NCBI GenBank assembly: GCA_003454975.1
Contig: DMST01000209.1
Span: 1-31,376, forward strand
Direction: 5' to 3'
Source of the DNA: Cytophagales bacterium
GTDB taxonomy: Bacteria; Bacteroidota; Bacteroidia; Cytophagales; Cyclobacteriaceae
DNA length: 31,376 bases
Below, piece after piece: positions 15,475-24,684 of the stretch (position 1 is the stretch's first letter; every line of letters starts with the position of its first letter). Below the pieces are notes generated by a model that had not been told where the DNA came from, ran no database searches, and saw only the letters and a program-made list of their open reading frames with translations. Position numbers and translations under genes: made by a program.

Positions 15475-16239
15475 ATGCGCAAGAAAATCATCGCTGGAAA
15501 TTGGAAAATGAATACTACCCGTGAGCAGGCAGAGATCCTAGGCTCTGAGGTGGTAAATATGGTAGCCGACGAGGTAAACTCGGATGCCCTGGTCGTGATT
15601 GCCCCTCCCTTCGTTCACCTTTCCTTGGTAGGCAAGCACGTACTGCCTCATCCCAATGTATACCTAGGAGCTCAAAACTGTAGCCAGCACGAAAAGGGTG
15701 CCTACACCGGAGAAATTTCAGTGGAGATTCTTCAGTCCGTAGGTGTAGAATACATCATCCTAGGCCATAGTGAGCGCCGCGAGCATGCCGGAGAAACCAA
15801 TGAAGTGTTAGCTGCCAAGGTAGACAGCGTAATTGCTGGTGAGATCACTCCCATTTTTTGCTGTGGGGAGTCGCTGGAAGTGCGTGAAGCTGGTACGGAA
15901 ATTGATTTTGTATCCAAGCAGCTTACCGAGAGCTTGTTCCACCTTTCCGCAGAAGACCTGAAGAAAGTCGTTATTGCCTATGAACCCATCTGGGCCATTG
16001 GTACCGGTAAAACGGCCTCATCTCAGCAGGCACAGGATATGCACGCAGCTCTGAGGGCACACTTGGCGGGGAAATACGGCCAAGATGTAGCCAATGAGAT
16101 CTCCATTCTTTATGGAGGTAGTGTAAAACCTGCCAATGCAGAAGAGTTGTTTGGTCAGCCTGATGTAGACGGTGGACTCGTAGGTGGAGCCTCTCTCAAA
16201 AGCCGCGACTTTGTAGACATCGTCAAATCCATGGCTTAA
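15475..16239 (+). CDS. tpiA: Triosephosphate isomerase
   Basis: This glycolytic enzyme interconverts dihydroxyacetone phosphate and glyceraldehyde 3-phosphate. The 254-residue length is normal. Catalytic residues are all present: Lys11 in AGNWKMN, His98 in ILGHSERRE, and Glu170 in AYEPIWAIGTGKTA, with the flexible loop 6 in that same motif. The phosphate-binding LYGGSVKP and GGLVGGASL close the barrel. The stop codon overlaps the start of the next gene (TAATG), so the two are translationally coupled. The 90-base gap upstream probably holds its promoter, but I see no clear match. Confidence 0.97.
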   Translation: MRKKIIAGNWKMNTTREQAEILGSEVVNMVADEVNSDALVVIAPPFVHLSLVGKHVLPHPNVYLGAQNCSQHEKGAYTGEISVEILQSVGVEYIILGHSERREHAGETNEVLAAKVDSVIAGEITPIFCCGESLEVREAGTEIDFVSKQLTESLFHLSAEDLKKVVIAYEPIWAIGTGKTASSQQAQDMHAALRAHLAGKYGQDVANEISILYGGSVKPANAEELFGQPDVDGGLVGGASLKSRDFVDIVKSMA

Positions 16240-16601
16240 TGATGGTTTTCCGGAGAAGTATTGTCCTCTTATTCGTTCTGGTGGGGTTTCTTGGAGCTTA
16301 TCCAGCTCCTGCTTCTTTTACCCTCCCTCCTTCAGGTATTTGTGACCTCTTTGGTTATATCTATTTGGAAGAAGGCAACCGACCGGTGGACTATACTTTC
16401 TACGTAGAAGAATCCGAATTTTCGGCAGATTTGGTGGTTTTCTGGGAAGAGAACCGCCTTTATGCCGATGCCAGTGGCCACTGGCATGAGACCCAGGACT
16501 CATTTGAGGCACACCATATTCTGAAACAGGTGTCCTCACCCAACAAGGCAGATTTTATTGTTTATTTTACCGAATACGAGCATCGGGCTGGTTGCCCCTA
16601 A
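16239..16601 (+). CDS. Small secreted protein, DUF6150-like
   Basis: This 120-residue protein has a signal peptide (residues 5-25, hydrophobic IVLLFVLVGFLGA). The mature part is short and beta-rich with repeated AD-hydrophobic elements (SADLVVFW, YADASGHWHE, KADFIVYFTE) and two cysteines (35 and 119), a pattern I associate with the DUF6150 family of Bacteroidota. That family link is from memory and unverified. The function is unknown. The start codon overlaps the tpiA stop (TAATG), with a second ATG immediately after it. prmA begins 8 bases after the stop, so the three genes look like one operon although their jobs are unrelated. Confidence 0.75.
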   Translation: MMVFRRSIVLLFVLVGFLGAYPAPASFTLPPSGICDLFGYIYLEEGNRPVDYTFYVEESEFSADLVVFWEENRLYADASGHWHETQDSFEAHHILKQVSSPNKADFIVYFTEYEHRAGCP

Positions 16602-16609
16602 CCATTTCT

Positions 16610-17440
16610 ATGGACTACATCGAAGTCACCATTACTTGCCCGGAGGACTTCCGGGAAATTTTTACAGCTGAATTGGCTGAGGAGGGCTTCGAAAGTTTTA
16701 TGGATACCGATGACGGAATACAAGCCTACATCCCACTTCTTTCCTTTCAGCCAGACTTGCTCAAAGAGCTAAGCCAAACCTACCCCGACGTACAGGCTGA
16801 CTTCTCGGTTAAGATGATTGCTCAGCAGAATTGGAACGAGGAATGGGAGAAGAACTACGATCCCATCCGAGTAGGCGATCAAGTATTGGTTCGGGCAAAT
16901 TTCCATGAGCCTGATCCTGGGGTAACCCATGAGATCATCATCAATCCTAAGATGAGCTTTGGTACAGGCCACCACGCTACTACTCACCTCATGCTCAAGC
17001 ATATGCTTCCCTTATCACTCTCTGGTAAGCGGGTGTACGATGTAGGCACCGGCACCGGTATCTTGGCCATAATGGCGGCAAAGCTGGGCGCCGCCCATAT
17101 TGAGGCCAACGATGTGGAAGACTGGACCGTGGAGAATTGCCGGGAAAATTGCCAAACCAATGAGTGTAGCTACGTGCAAGTGTATTTCGGTAGTATTGAG
17201 CAGCTACAACCAGAAGGCAATTATCACCTCATACTTGCCAACATCAACCGCAATGTGCTACTGAAAGAGCTACCCCTGTATGCCGAACTTCTTTCGGCAG
17301 AGGCCAACCTACTTCTAAGCGGGTTTTACGAGGAGGACGTGCCCCTTCTGATGGAAGTGGCCGAATCCTTGGGATTGGAAAAGCTGACCCAGGAGGTCCG
17401 CGATAAGTGGACCTGCCTTCACTTACGGAAGAAAAAATAG
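16610..17440 (+). CDS. prmA: Ribosomal protein L11 methyltransferase
   Basis: This is an S-adenosylmethionine-dependent enzyme that trimethylates ribosomal protein L11. It is 276 residues with a short N-terminal substrate-recognition domain (MDYIEVTITCPEDFREIF) and a Rossmann methyltransferase domain. Motifs: INPKMSFGTGHHATTHLML (111-129), the SAM loop VGTGTGILAIMAAKLGA (145-161), an acidic END motif (ANDVEDWTVENC), and LANINRNVL, the PrmA-specific variant of the NPPY-like motif. I used ATG 16610, since an upstream TTG at 16592 would overlap the previous gene and add no conserved sequence. Confidence 0.93.
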   Translation: MDYIEVTITCPEDFREIFTAELAEEGFESFMDTDDGIQAYIPLLSFQPDLLKELSQTYPDVQADFSVKMIAQQNWNEEWEKNYDPIRVGDQVLVRANFHEPDPGVTHEIIINPKMSFGTGHHATTHLMLKHMLPLSLSGKRVYDVGTGTGILAIMAAKLGAAHIEANDVEDWTVENCRENCQTNECSYVQVYFGSIEQLQPEGNYHLILANINRNVLLKELPLYAELLSAEANLLLSGFYEEDVPLLMEVAESLGLEKLTQEVRDKWTCLHLRKKK

Positions 17441-17534
17441 CCCTCACAGATTTTTTCAGTGAAAAGATGCCCTATGGCTCACCATTTTGGGGAGGGTATT
17501 CGTTAGATTATATAGTCCTAATTATCAGTGTGGT

Positions 17535-20500
17535 ATGAATAAACTCAGGTGGGTACTGGGGGTGCTGTGTTTTACCTCCACCGTAGCATGGTCGCAGACC
17601 TTCTCGGTTGAGCCCGATTCTTTCGCAATAGAGTTCAAAACTTGGATGGTACAAGGTAATCCGGCCGCCAAGCAAGCCGGAAACCAGTTTTACGCCACTT
17701 GGTATAGCCGGGCATTCAATGGCCGGAAAGATTCTATCCGGAACCTTACCCAACATTTTGTAGATCTTGGATACAACCGAACCCCGCATCTATCGGAGTT
17801 GGTGGGTGTACTGGTAGCAGGGGCCAACCACAGAATTCTGGACGGGCCTCAGTACGATTCTCTCCTGTACATGATTGATCAAACAGCCACCTACTACAAG
17901 GGAGATGTGCTGCTACACGTATTGAAAACCGCACGGTTGTATCTGGAAAGAGATATGCTCTTCAATACCAACTTTAACCGCCTGCGGGCCTATGACGGAG
18001 AGGTCTCTTTCTCCTTTGTGCCCCCACCTACTATAGGCTATGTGGACGATTACGACTACAACGAGGACAGCTACGAAGATGATTACTACGATGAGCAGGA
18101 CGATACCACCGATGAAGAAAACCCCTGGGGGTCTTGGGAAGAATCTGAGGAAGAGAGCACTGAATGGTCTGACGATTGGGATACCTGGGATACCGGCTCC
18201 ACTACCGAGGAAGCTGTAGAAGAAGACCAAGAAACCTTCGAGGACTTTTCCGCCTACGAGGAAGTAGCCCTACCAAAAGAGGGCCCTATCATGCATCTAG
18301 AAAACGTAAATCTAGTGATGGGCACCCGGTGGGATTCCGTAGTGATACAAAATACCACCGGCGATTTGTTGCTTACCACCGACATGTGGGACGGAAATGG
18401 GGGCCGGTTTGATTGGAGCTCTACCGGTTTGCTTGGCGAGCAAGTATATGCTGATTTTGGAATTTATAATTTCGATATCACCCGACCAGAGGTAAGCGCA
18501 GAAAATGTGACCTTCATGTACGATGGCTACATCAAGCATCCCACCAAGGGTATTTTCGATTTCCAAAGTCGCAGGCATAAAACACCCTCCGCGGCTAGGT
18601 ACCCGCGCTTTATGGCCTATGACGCCCAGGTAGAAATCATTGCTTTGGGTGACCCCATCCTGACCTATGAAGGTGGCTTTGGCATGCAAGGTCCCAATGT
18701 AAACTCTAGCTCGCTCAACGAGGGCTTCTCCATCCTTACGGCTCGTGATAGCACCGGGGCCTTAATGTTCCGGGCCAAGGCAAAGCGATTTGTCTTCGAA
18801 AAAGATGGATATGAACTCACCACTCCTCGGGCAACGGTATCCATATACCAAGGGAATGACTCCATCTACCACCCGATGGTGAAATTTAGATACACGGTAC
18901 CCATCCGTCATCTTACCCTGCAGTCGCCTGATAATGACTTTAAAAACCACCCCTATCATGCTTCCTTTTATGGCATGGACTTTTACACCGACGTGGTGTA
19001 TTGGGACCTGAACACGGATACAGTAGATATCACGATCCTAAATGCTACCAATCAGGTGCCCGCGGTATTCCAGTCAAAAGACTATTTTAATGAAAGTGAC
19101 TTTGACTACTTCGGCATTACCTATGGGTTCCACCCCATGTTGGTATACACAAGCTATGCCCGAAAAGTACGCTCAAACACCTTCTACCTAGAAGATTTGG
19201 CCAAACAGACGGGGCTTTCCTTGCCACGTTTAGTGGGTGCTGCCAAAATTCTGCACGCCCGGGGGTTTGTAAAGTATGATTCCTATACCTCGGAGATTAC
19301 TCTCTTGGATAAAACCTGGCATTATGTGCGGGCCAAGTTTCGGAAGAAGGACTATGATGATATGTTCATTCCCTCACTTTCTCCCAATGAGCGAAATGCT
19401 ACCATCAACCGAGAAACGAATGAATTGACTATCCGGGGTATTCCCCGCTTCAACATCTCCGAGGAATTGGATACCTACATTGAACCGGAGAATGAGTCCA
19501 TCACCCTGGTAGGTGACCGTGACTTTAAATTTGATGGGCAATTGCAAGTAGGCAACTTCCAGTTTATTGGGGAGGATTTCACTTTCAAGTACGATGCTTT
19601 TCTGGTGGAGCTGACCAAGATCGACTCCATTCGATTCTTTATTGAGGTAATAGATGAGAACGGTAACGTGCAGCGGAAACTCATCGATAACCAGTTGGTG
19701 GGTGTAAATTCCGATTCAGCCCTGGCGGAGAGCAATATCAACATAAACGTGGGGGCCACGGCTGGTACCATCTACATCAACCGGCCCAACAATAAATCTG
19801 GCGCCAAGGACTACTCGGACTACCCGGTTTTCGATGCCAACCAGGGGGCCATTGTATACTTTGATGATCCGTCGGTGTTGGGAGGAGTGTATGATCAATC
19901 GCTGTACTACGTCATTCCCCCCTTTAAGATTGACTCTTTAGCAGACTCCGACCCCGGTGCAATTAGTTTCCCTGGCACCTTCTATTCCAATGGCATATTG
20001 CCTCCCATCAAGGAAAACCTGGTTGTTACCGAGGACAACATTTTGGGATTTCAGCATTCCGTACCGGAAGAGGGATTGCCTTTGTATGATGGAAAGGGTA
20101 GGGTTTATAATGAGGTCATCATGGACCGGAACGGGCTACAGGCAAATGGTAAGATCGATTATTTGTCTACCTCCTTGGAATCAGAGCAGTTCACCTTCTA
20201 CAACGACTCGGTGTACACCGAAACGGGGGTAAGTGCTGTGATAAAACCCGGGCCTTTGGGTACAGCTAGCTTTCCGGACGCTCAGGTATTCAACTACACT
20301 ATGAGTTGGTTTCCCCATCAGGAGGAAATGAGGATACAGAATAACGGGAACCCCATCGATTTCTACAATGCTACCGCCACTCTGGACGGTTTAGTTAAGG
20401 TGAAGCCGGATGGTGCGTACGGCAATGGAACGCTACTCACGCGAGGATCTGAGACCCGATCAGACTCTTATTCCTTTACTGAACAAGCCTTTGTGGGCCG

Positions 20501-22406
20501 AAACGCCTACTTTGAAATTAAGTCGGATAACGAAAGAAAGCCAGCAGTGCTCGGTCAAGATGTGCGGTTAGATTTCCAGTTAGACCAAAACTTTGCCGAG
20601 ATATCTCCTGAGCAAGAAGGAGTCGCTGCCATTGGGTTTCCCTACGCACAATACAAAACCTCTATTCCTTCTGCCATCTGGTCATTGGACGAGAATACCA
20701 TTACGATGAATAAGCCGGATGAAGTGCCCATCGAAAACTCGTATTTCTATTCTACCCGGTCCAACCAAGACTCCTTGGTTTTTAATGCCACTACCGCAGA
20801 ATATATCATCGACTCTCTGAAAATGCGTGTGGGGGGTATCCCATACATTGTTGTAGCGGATGCCTTCATTATCCCAGATAACAATCAGGTGGTTATTCAG
20901 CAGGGCGCGCAGATTGAAAAGCTGAAAAATGCCGAGCTATTCATTGATACTCTAAATGAGTACCATAACCTGGTAGAGGGTAATATCGACATTGTATCCA
21001 GGAACAAATTTTTTGGTGATGCCTACTACCGATTGGTGAACTCAGCAGCCGATACCTTCAACATTGACCTGGACCGATTCCAGCTAGTGGAAGATGAAAA
21101 TGCCAGGCGGGGTGAAAAGCAGTTTAACACTGTGAGTTCCGGTACGGTGAAGGAAGAAGACAATGTGGTCATCAGCCCAGGCATGATTTATCGGGGTAGG
21201 GCCACTATGTACGCCAACCAGCCCGCCCTGGAGCTGCAAGGGTTGATCAAATTGGATTTCCGTACTGTGCCCAACTACGATGAATGGATTCGGTATTCCA
21301 GCTCTGCTGAGAGCCAGAAAGTAATCTTTGATTTCAATACCAGTGTCACGGAAGGAGGAAGACAGCTTGAAGGCGGTCTGCATTTTGATCGACGCACAGG
21401 GGAGGTCTATCACACGTTCGTCACCAGAAAACGGAATGCAGGGGACCCCGATTTCTTCTTGCCTTCTGGTAACCTTTACTATGACGAAGACAACTATGAC
21501 TTCGTGATTGCTGACCCTATGAAAGATACTGCCGATGCCTGGTCGGGCAGAGTCTTCCGCTTTGAGGAAACAAAGCAAGAAATTGCCTTTGAAGGACCCA
21601 TCACCTTAATGGAGGACGAGCCTGGGGCCAACATAGTCGCCTCCGCCAAGGGTAATTACTCCATCGATAGTTCCTTAGTGAAGATGAATACCTTCATGAC
21701 TGTGGATTTTGATGTGCCCGTATTGATTCAAAGTATGATTGCTGAGGATGTATTGGAGGTAGTGGAAATACTTGGCGCTATGGAAGCCTCACGCGATCCG
21801 GTAGCCATGACCTATTTGTTAGCCGAAATTGTGGGAGAGGAAGATGCTATGTTCTTCGATGAGGCTAGTTTACAGGAGTACACTCCGGTAGTAGAGGCGT
21901 CTCGCGAACTCCGCAAGACCTTGGTGCTGAGTGATGTAGATATGCAATGGTCCTCTGTCAATCAATCTTGGTTCAACACAGGTAGCCGTATTGGTCTTTC
22001 GAATGTGCAGGAGGTGGACGTAAACGCGGGGCTAGAAGGTTATATGGAAATTAGGCGCACGCAAAGCGGACAGGAGCTCAACTTGTTCATGAAAGCCGCT
22101 CCGGAAAGCTGGTATTACTTCCAGTATTCTGGAAACCGCGTAGGCATCTATACCAGCAACCAAGAAATAAACGATGAGATTAATGCCCGGTCCAATGCCC
22201 TGAAGGCTAAACCCGAAGACTTCGTGTTCTACGGCAGCGATATAGCGGAAACCATGGCGTTCATTAACCGGTTCCGTCAAACCTACTACGGCATCATGGA
22301 TATGTACCAATTAGACGATCCGGCGATTGGGCTAGACATGCCTGTAACCGCAGACGATTTTGGTACGCCCGGGGAGCCGGATGACGACGATGATGATGGC
22401 TTTTAA
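17535..22406 (+). CDS. Very large secreted protein of unknown function
   Basis: I cannot assign this 1623-residue protein. It has a clear signal peptide (LRWVLGVLCFTSTVAWSQ, cleavage near residue 20), so it goes to the periplasm or beyond. Residues about 168-245 are a low-complexity acidic stretch rich in Asp, Glu, Tyr and Trp. The rest is long and predicted beta-rich, with Tyr/Phe/Asp-rich segments such as GDPILTYEGGFGMQGPNV and recurring phrases describing short strands, faintly like LptA/AsmA-type repeating beta folds. Residues about 547-602 instead resemble a winged helix. The C-terminus ends in a run of six Asp followed by GF. No T9SS sorting domain, TonB box or outer-membrane barrel is obvious. 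It starts 94 bases after prmA and ends before a strong terminator. ATG 17535 gives the signal peptide. Confidence 0.85.
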   Translation: MNKLRWVLGVLCFTSTVAWSQTFSVEPDSFAIEFKTWMVQGNPAAKQAGNQFYATWYSRAFNGRKDSIRNLTQHFVDLGYNRTPHLSELVGVLVAGANHRILDGPQYDSLLYMIDQTATYYKGDVLLHVLKTARLYLERDMLFNTNFNRLRAYDGEVSFSFVPPPTIGYVDDYDYNEDSYEDDYYDEQDDTTDEENPWGSWEESEEESTEWSDDWDTWDTGSTTEEAVEEDQETFEDFSAYEEVALPKEGPIMHLENVNLVMGTRWDSVVIQNTTGDLLLTTDMWDGNGGRFDWSSTGLLGEQVYADFGIYNFDITRPEVSAENVTFMYDGYIKHPTKGIFDFQSRRHKTPSAARYPRFMAYDAQVEIIALGDPILTYEGGFGMQGPNVNSSSLNEGFSILTARDSTGALMFRAKAKRFVFEKDGYELTTPRATVSIYQGNDSIYHPMVKFRYTVPIRHLTLQSPDNDFKNHPYHASFYGMDFYTDVVYWDLNTDTVDITILNATNQVPAVFQSKDYFNESDFDYFGITYGFHPMLVYTSYARKVRSNTFYLEDLAKQTGLSLPRLVGAAKILHARGFVKYDSYTSEITLLDKTWHYVRAKFRKKDYDDMFIPSLSPNERNATINRETNELTIRGIPRFNISEELDTYIEPENESITLVGDRDFKFDGQLQVGNFQFIGEDFTFKYDAFLVELTKIDSIRFFIEVIDENGNVQRKLIDNQLVGVNSDSALAESNININVGATAGTIYINRPNNKSGAKDYSDYPVFDANQGAIVYFDDPSVLGGVYDQSLYYVIPPFKIDSLADSDPGAISFPGTFYSNGILPPIKENLVVTEDNILGFQHSVPEEGLPLYDGKGRVYNEVIMDRNGLQANGKIDYLSTSLESEQFTFYNDSVYTETGVSAVIKPGPLGTASFPDAQVFNYTMSWFPHQEEMRIQNNGNPIDFYNATATLDGLVKVKPDGAYGNGTLLTRGSETRSDSYSFTEQAFVGRNAYFEIKSDNERKPAVLGQDVRLDFQLDQNFAEISPEQEGVAAIGFPYAQYKTSIPSAIWSLDENTITMNKPDEVPIENSYFYSTRSNQDSLVFNATTAEYIIDSLKMRVGGIPYIVVADAFIIPDNNQVVIQQGAQIEKLKNAELFIDTLNEYHNLVEGNIDIVSRNKFFGDAYYRLVNSAADTFNIDLDRFQLVEDENARRGEKQFNTVSSGTVKEEDNVVISPGMIYRGRATMYANQPALELQGLIKLDFRTVPNYDEWIRYSSSAESQKVIFDFNTSVTEGGRQLEGGLHFDRRTGEVYHTFVTRKRNAGDPDFFLPSGNLYYDEDNYDFVIADPMKDTADAWSGRVFRFEETKQEIAFEGPITLMEDEPGANIVASAKGNYSIDSSLVKMNTFMTVDFDVPVLIQSMIAEDVLEVVEILGAMEASRDPVAMTYLLAEIVGEEDAMFFDEASLQEYTPVVEASRELRKTLVLSDVDMQWSSVNQSWFNTGSRIGLSNVQEVDVNAGLEGYMEIRRTQSGQELNLFMKAAPESWYYFQYSGNRVGIYTSNQEINDEINARSNALKAKPEDFVFYGSDIAETMAFINRFRQTYYGIMDMYQLDDPAIGLDMPVTADDFGTPGEPDDDDDDGF

Positions 22407-22455
22407 TGGCTAATTACAATGTTTGTAGTAGGACAAAACTAAGATAAACTCGAGA

Positions 22456-22490
22456 AGGCCTGAATAAATCCACATTCAGGCCTGTATTTT
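22456..22490 (+). terminator. Rho-independent terminator of the large secreted protein gene
   Basis: A perfect 10-base-pair stem, AGGCCTGAAT (22456-22465) with ATTCAGGCCT (22474-22483), has an 8-base loop and is followed by GTATTTT. It lies 50 bases after the stop codon. Confidence 0.85.
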
Positions 22491-22530
22491 GATTCCTATC
22501 CCTTTCCTGCCTATTTGTCGAATATTCGCC

Positions 22531-22538
22531 TATATTTG
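22531..22538 (+). promoter_or_regulatory. Possible promoter -7 element for the dipeptidase gene
   Basis: TATATTTG fits TAnnTTTG and lies just after the preceding terminator, about 143 bases before the dipeptidase ATG. A TTG at 22515-22517 is closer than the usual -33 spacing (13 bases between the elements). The implied leader is long, about 135 bases, and I see no obvious structure in it. Confidence 0.35.
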
Positions 22539-22681
22539 TGGTCCTCTTGCGGGGTTGGTCGAACAACCAACGAGTAATCTTAAAAAAAGCATATTTTACC
22601 TTTTCTAATGAATAAGGCTTTTCTGCCTGAGGATTTACAAACATGTATTTTGGAAAGGTAGCCTAAATCAAAAACTGAAAG

Positions 22682-24070
22682 ATGAAAGAGTCATTGGAAG
22701 CTCTAAGCACGAAGGAGTATTTGGACAACAACAAAGATCGATTTCTCCAAGAACTCATGGATCTGTTACGGATCCCTTCTGTAAGTGCGGACCCAGCCTT
22801 CAAGGGAGATGTATTGCGTGCCGCTGAGTGGATGAAGGAGAAGTTTGAAGCAGCAGGGGCTGACAACGTGGAAGTTTGTGAAACAGCAGGCTATCCAGTG
22901 ATTTATGCGGACAAAATCATCGATCCGTCACTACCGACGGTATTGGTGTATGGACATTATGATGTACAGCCATCTGATCCTGATGAGCTATGGGATTCTC
23001 CTGCTTTCGAACCTGTTATCAAAAATGATCGCATTTATGCACGGGGCTCCAGCGATGACAAAGGTCAGATGTATATGCATGTAAAGGCCTTCGAAGCCAT
23101 GTTGGCTACCGATAGCCTACCCTGCAATATCAAATTTTGCATTGAAGGAGAAGAAGAAGTAGGTTCTGATAATCTGGAGACTTTCATCCGAGCCAACAAA
23201 GAGCGGCTGGCAGCTGACATGGTGTTGATCTCTGACACAAGCATGCTCAGCAACGAAAACCCTTCTATTACGGTGGGCCTTAAAGGGCTAAGCTACGTGG
23301 AGGTAGAAGTTACCGGCCCTAATCGGGATTTGCACTCGGGTACGTATGGTGGAGGCGTTGCCAACCCCATCAACACCTTGTGCCAGATGATTGCTTCACT
23401 GAAGGACGATAAGAACCGCATTACCATCCCTGGTTTCTACGACAAGGTGGTGGAGCTCACTCAAGCAGAGCGGGCAGAAATGGCGAAAGCCCCTTTCAGC
23501 GAAGAGCACTTTGCTAAGGAACTTGACGTAGAGGAAGTAGCCGGTGAAGATGGGTTTACCACGCTAGAACGTTTGGGCATTCGTCCTACTTTGGATGTGA
23601 ACGGCATTTGGGGCGGATATACCGGTGAGGGCTCCAAAACGGTTTTGCCTTCTAAAGCATACGCAAAGATCTCTATGCGCTTGGTACCCAATCAGGATTA
23701 CCGTGAGATCACAGAGCTGTTTACAAACCACTTTAAAAGCATTGCTCCTAAATCAGTAAAGGTAGAGGTTCGGCCACACCACGGGGGTATGCCTGCGGTA
23801 ACTCCTACGGACAGTGTAGCCTTCCAGGCTGCCACGGCTGCCTTTGAAGAGGCCTGGGGCAAAAAGCCTATCCCTACGCGCGATGGTGGAAGTATCCCCA
23901 TTGTGTCCTTGTTCGAAGATGTATTAGGCCTGCAAGCTTTGCTCATGGGCTTTGGTTTGGACCAAGATGCCATACATTCGCCCAATGAGAGCTATGGCTT
24001 ATTCAACTACTACAAAGGCATCGAAACCATCAGCTTGTTTTACAAGCATTATGCTTCGATGAAAAAATAA
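22682..24070 (+). CDS. M20-family metallopeptidase (dipeptidase)
   Basis: This 462-residue cytoplasmic enzyme of the M20 family (CNDP/dipeptidase-like) cleaves dipeptides with two metal ions. The metal site is complete: YGHYDVQ with His92 and Asp94, the bridging Asp125 in RGSSDDKG, the base Glu158 and ligand Glu159 in EGEEEVGS, then SDTSML and a His near the end in DAIHSPNE. The dimerisation (lid) domain lies at about residues 190-350 (GLKGLSYVEVEVTG, LHSGTYGG). GGSIPIV is a substrate-contact loop. No signal peptide is present. It stands alone between two terminators, so it is probably monocistronic and involved in peptide turnover. Confidence 0.9.
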   Translation: MKESLEALSTKEYLDNNKDRFLQELMDLLRIPSVSADPAFKGDVLRAAEWMKEKFEAAGADNVEVCETAGYPVIYADKIIDPSLPTVLVYGHYDVQPSDPDELWDSPAFEPVIKNDRIYARGSSDDKGQMYMHVKAFEAMLATDSLPCNIKFCIEGEEEVGSDNLETFIRANKERLAADMVLISDTSMLSNENPSITVGLKGLSYVEVEVTGPNRDLHSGTYGGGVANPINTLCQMIASLKDDKNRITIPGFYDKVVELTQAERAEMAKAPFSEEHFAKELDVEEVAGEDGFTTLERLGIRPTLDVNGIWGGYTGEGSKTVLPSKAYAKISMRLVPNQDYREITELFTNHFKSIAPKSVKVEVRPHHGGMPAVTPTDSVAFQAATAAFEEAWGKKPIPTRDGGSIPIVSLFEDVLGLQALLMGFGLDQDAIHSPNESYGLFNYYKGIETISLFYKHYASMKK

Positions 24071-24099
24071 TTGGTTAATATTTAAATTGGAGAAACGAA

Positions 24100-24131
24100 A
24101 TGCCCATCTGAGATTTCAGGTGGGTATTTTT
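24100..24131 (+). terminator. Rho-independent terminator of the dipeptidase gene
   Basis: The stem ATGCCCATCTGA (24100-24111) pairs with TCAGGTGGGTAT (24116-24127), allowing two G-T pairs, around a GATT loop. T residues follow. It lies 29 bases after the dipeptidase stop. Confidence 0.7.
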
Positions 24132-24245
24132 ATGGAATCCAAATAATAGTTGGTCTTACATACTGATCCATCCAAATTGTTAGAAAAAAGCGAGGGTTAT
24201 CGGTATAAAAAGAACCTATCAGGATATTTGCTCCTAAAACTTCCG

Positions 24246-24253
24246 TACTTTTG
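24246..24253 (+). promoter_or_regulatory. Probable promoter -7 element of the SiaC-like gene
   Basis: TACTTTTG is an exact TAnnTTTG match 26 bases before the ATG at 24280, implying a leader of about 20 bases. A TTTG occurs 15 bases upstream, slightly close for a -33 element. The context TCCGTACTTTTGG is identical to that in front of guaB. Confidence 0.55.
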
Positions 24254-24279
24254 GACTTATCTTCTTATTAAATTTGGCT

Positions 24280-24648
24280 ATGTACACCGCAAAAGGCACC
24301 GAATCTAGTCCTGAAATCCACCTTGATTTTCAGAAAGGGCTTTTCCGGATATCCGGAAAATCTATTCCTGAAAATCCGTGGGAGGTGTATCAACCTATTC
24401 TTGATCACTTGGCTGAGTACCAAAAAGCCCCAATCTCAGACACCATTTTGGAAATTGAGCTCGAGTTTTTCAATACCAGTTCGTCCAAAATGCTCCTGGA
24501 TATCATCAACGAGCTAGAAAAAATCCATGCAGCCAACAAGAGTAATGTACTGATTAAGTGGATGTACAATGATGAAGACATGATGGAAGTAGGCGAAGAT
24601 TTCAAATATTTGCTTTCTGTGCCTTTCGAACTCATTAATGTTTCGTAA
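24280..24648 (+). CDS. SiaC-family regulatory phosphoprotein (DUF1987)
   Basis: This 122-residue protein matches the pattern of SiaC/DUF1987: an N-terminal GTESSPEIHLDFQKGLFRISGKSIPENP (residues 6-33) and the conserved FFNTSSSKMLLDII (63-76). Thr66 or a neighbouring Ser likely corresponds to the phosphorylated threonine of Pseudomonas SiaC. In that species SiaC is phosphorylated by the kinase SiaB, dephosphorylated by the PP2C phosphatase SiaA, and when unphosphorylated activates the diguanylate cyclase SiaD. None of these partners is next to it here; only an unknown 80-residue protein follows. A SpoIIE-type phosphatase is encoded 15 kb upstream. ATG 24280 matches the family N-terminus; TTG 24274 is less likely. 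Confidence 0.85.
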   Translation: MYTAKGTESSPEIHLDFQKGLFRISGKSIPENPWEVYQPILDHLAEYQKAPISDTILEIELEFFNTSSSKMLLDIINELEKIHAANKSNVLIKWMYNDEDMMEVGEDFKYLLSVPFELINVS

Positions 24649-24684
24649 ATTACAGTTATGTCTTAACTCAAATTTTCATTGGCC

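Noticed and set aside
17913..18230. Minus-strand ORF with many hydrophobic residues opposite the acidic stretch of the large secreted protein.
   Set aside because: Its hydrophobic runs are the complement of GAT/GAC/GAA codons in the real gene, a typical shadow effect.
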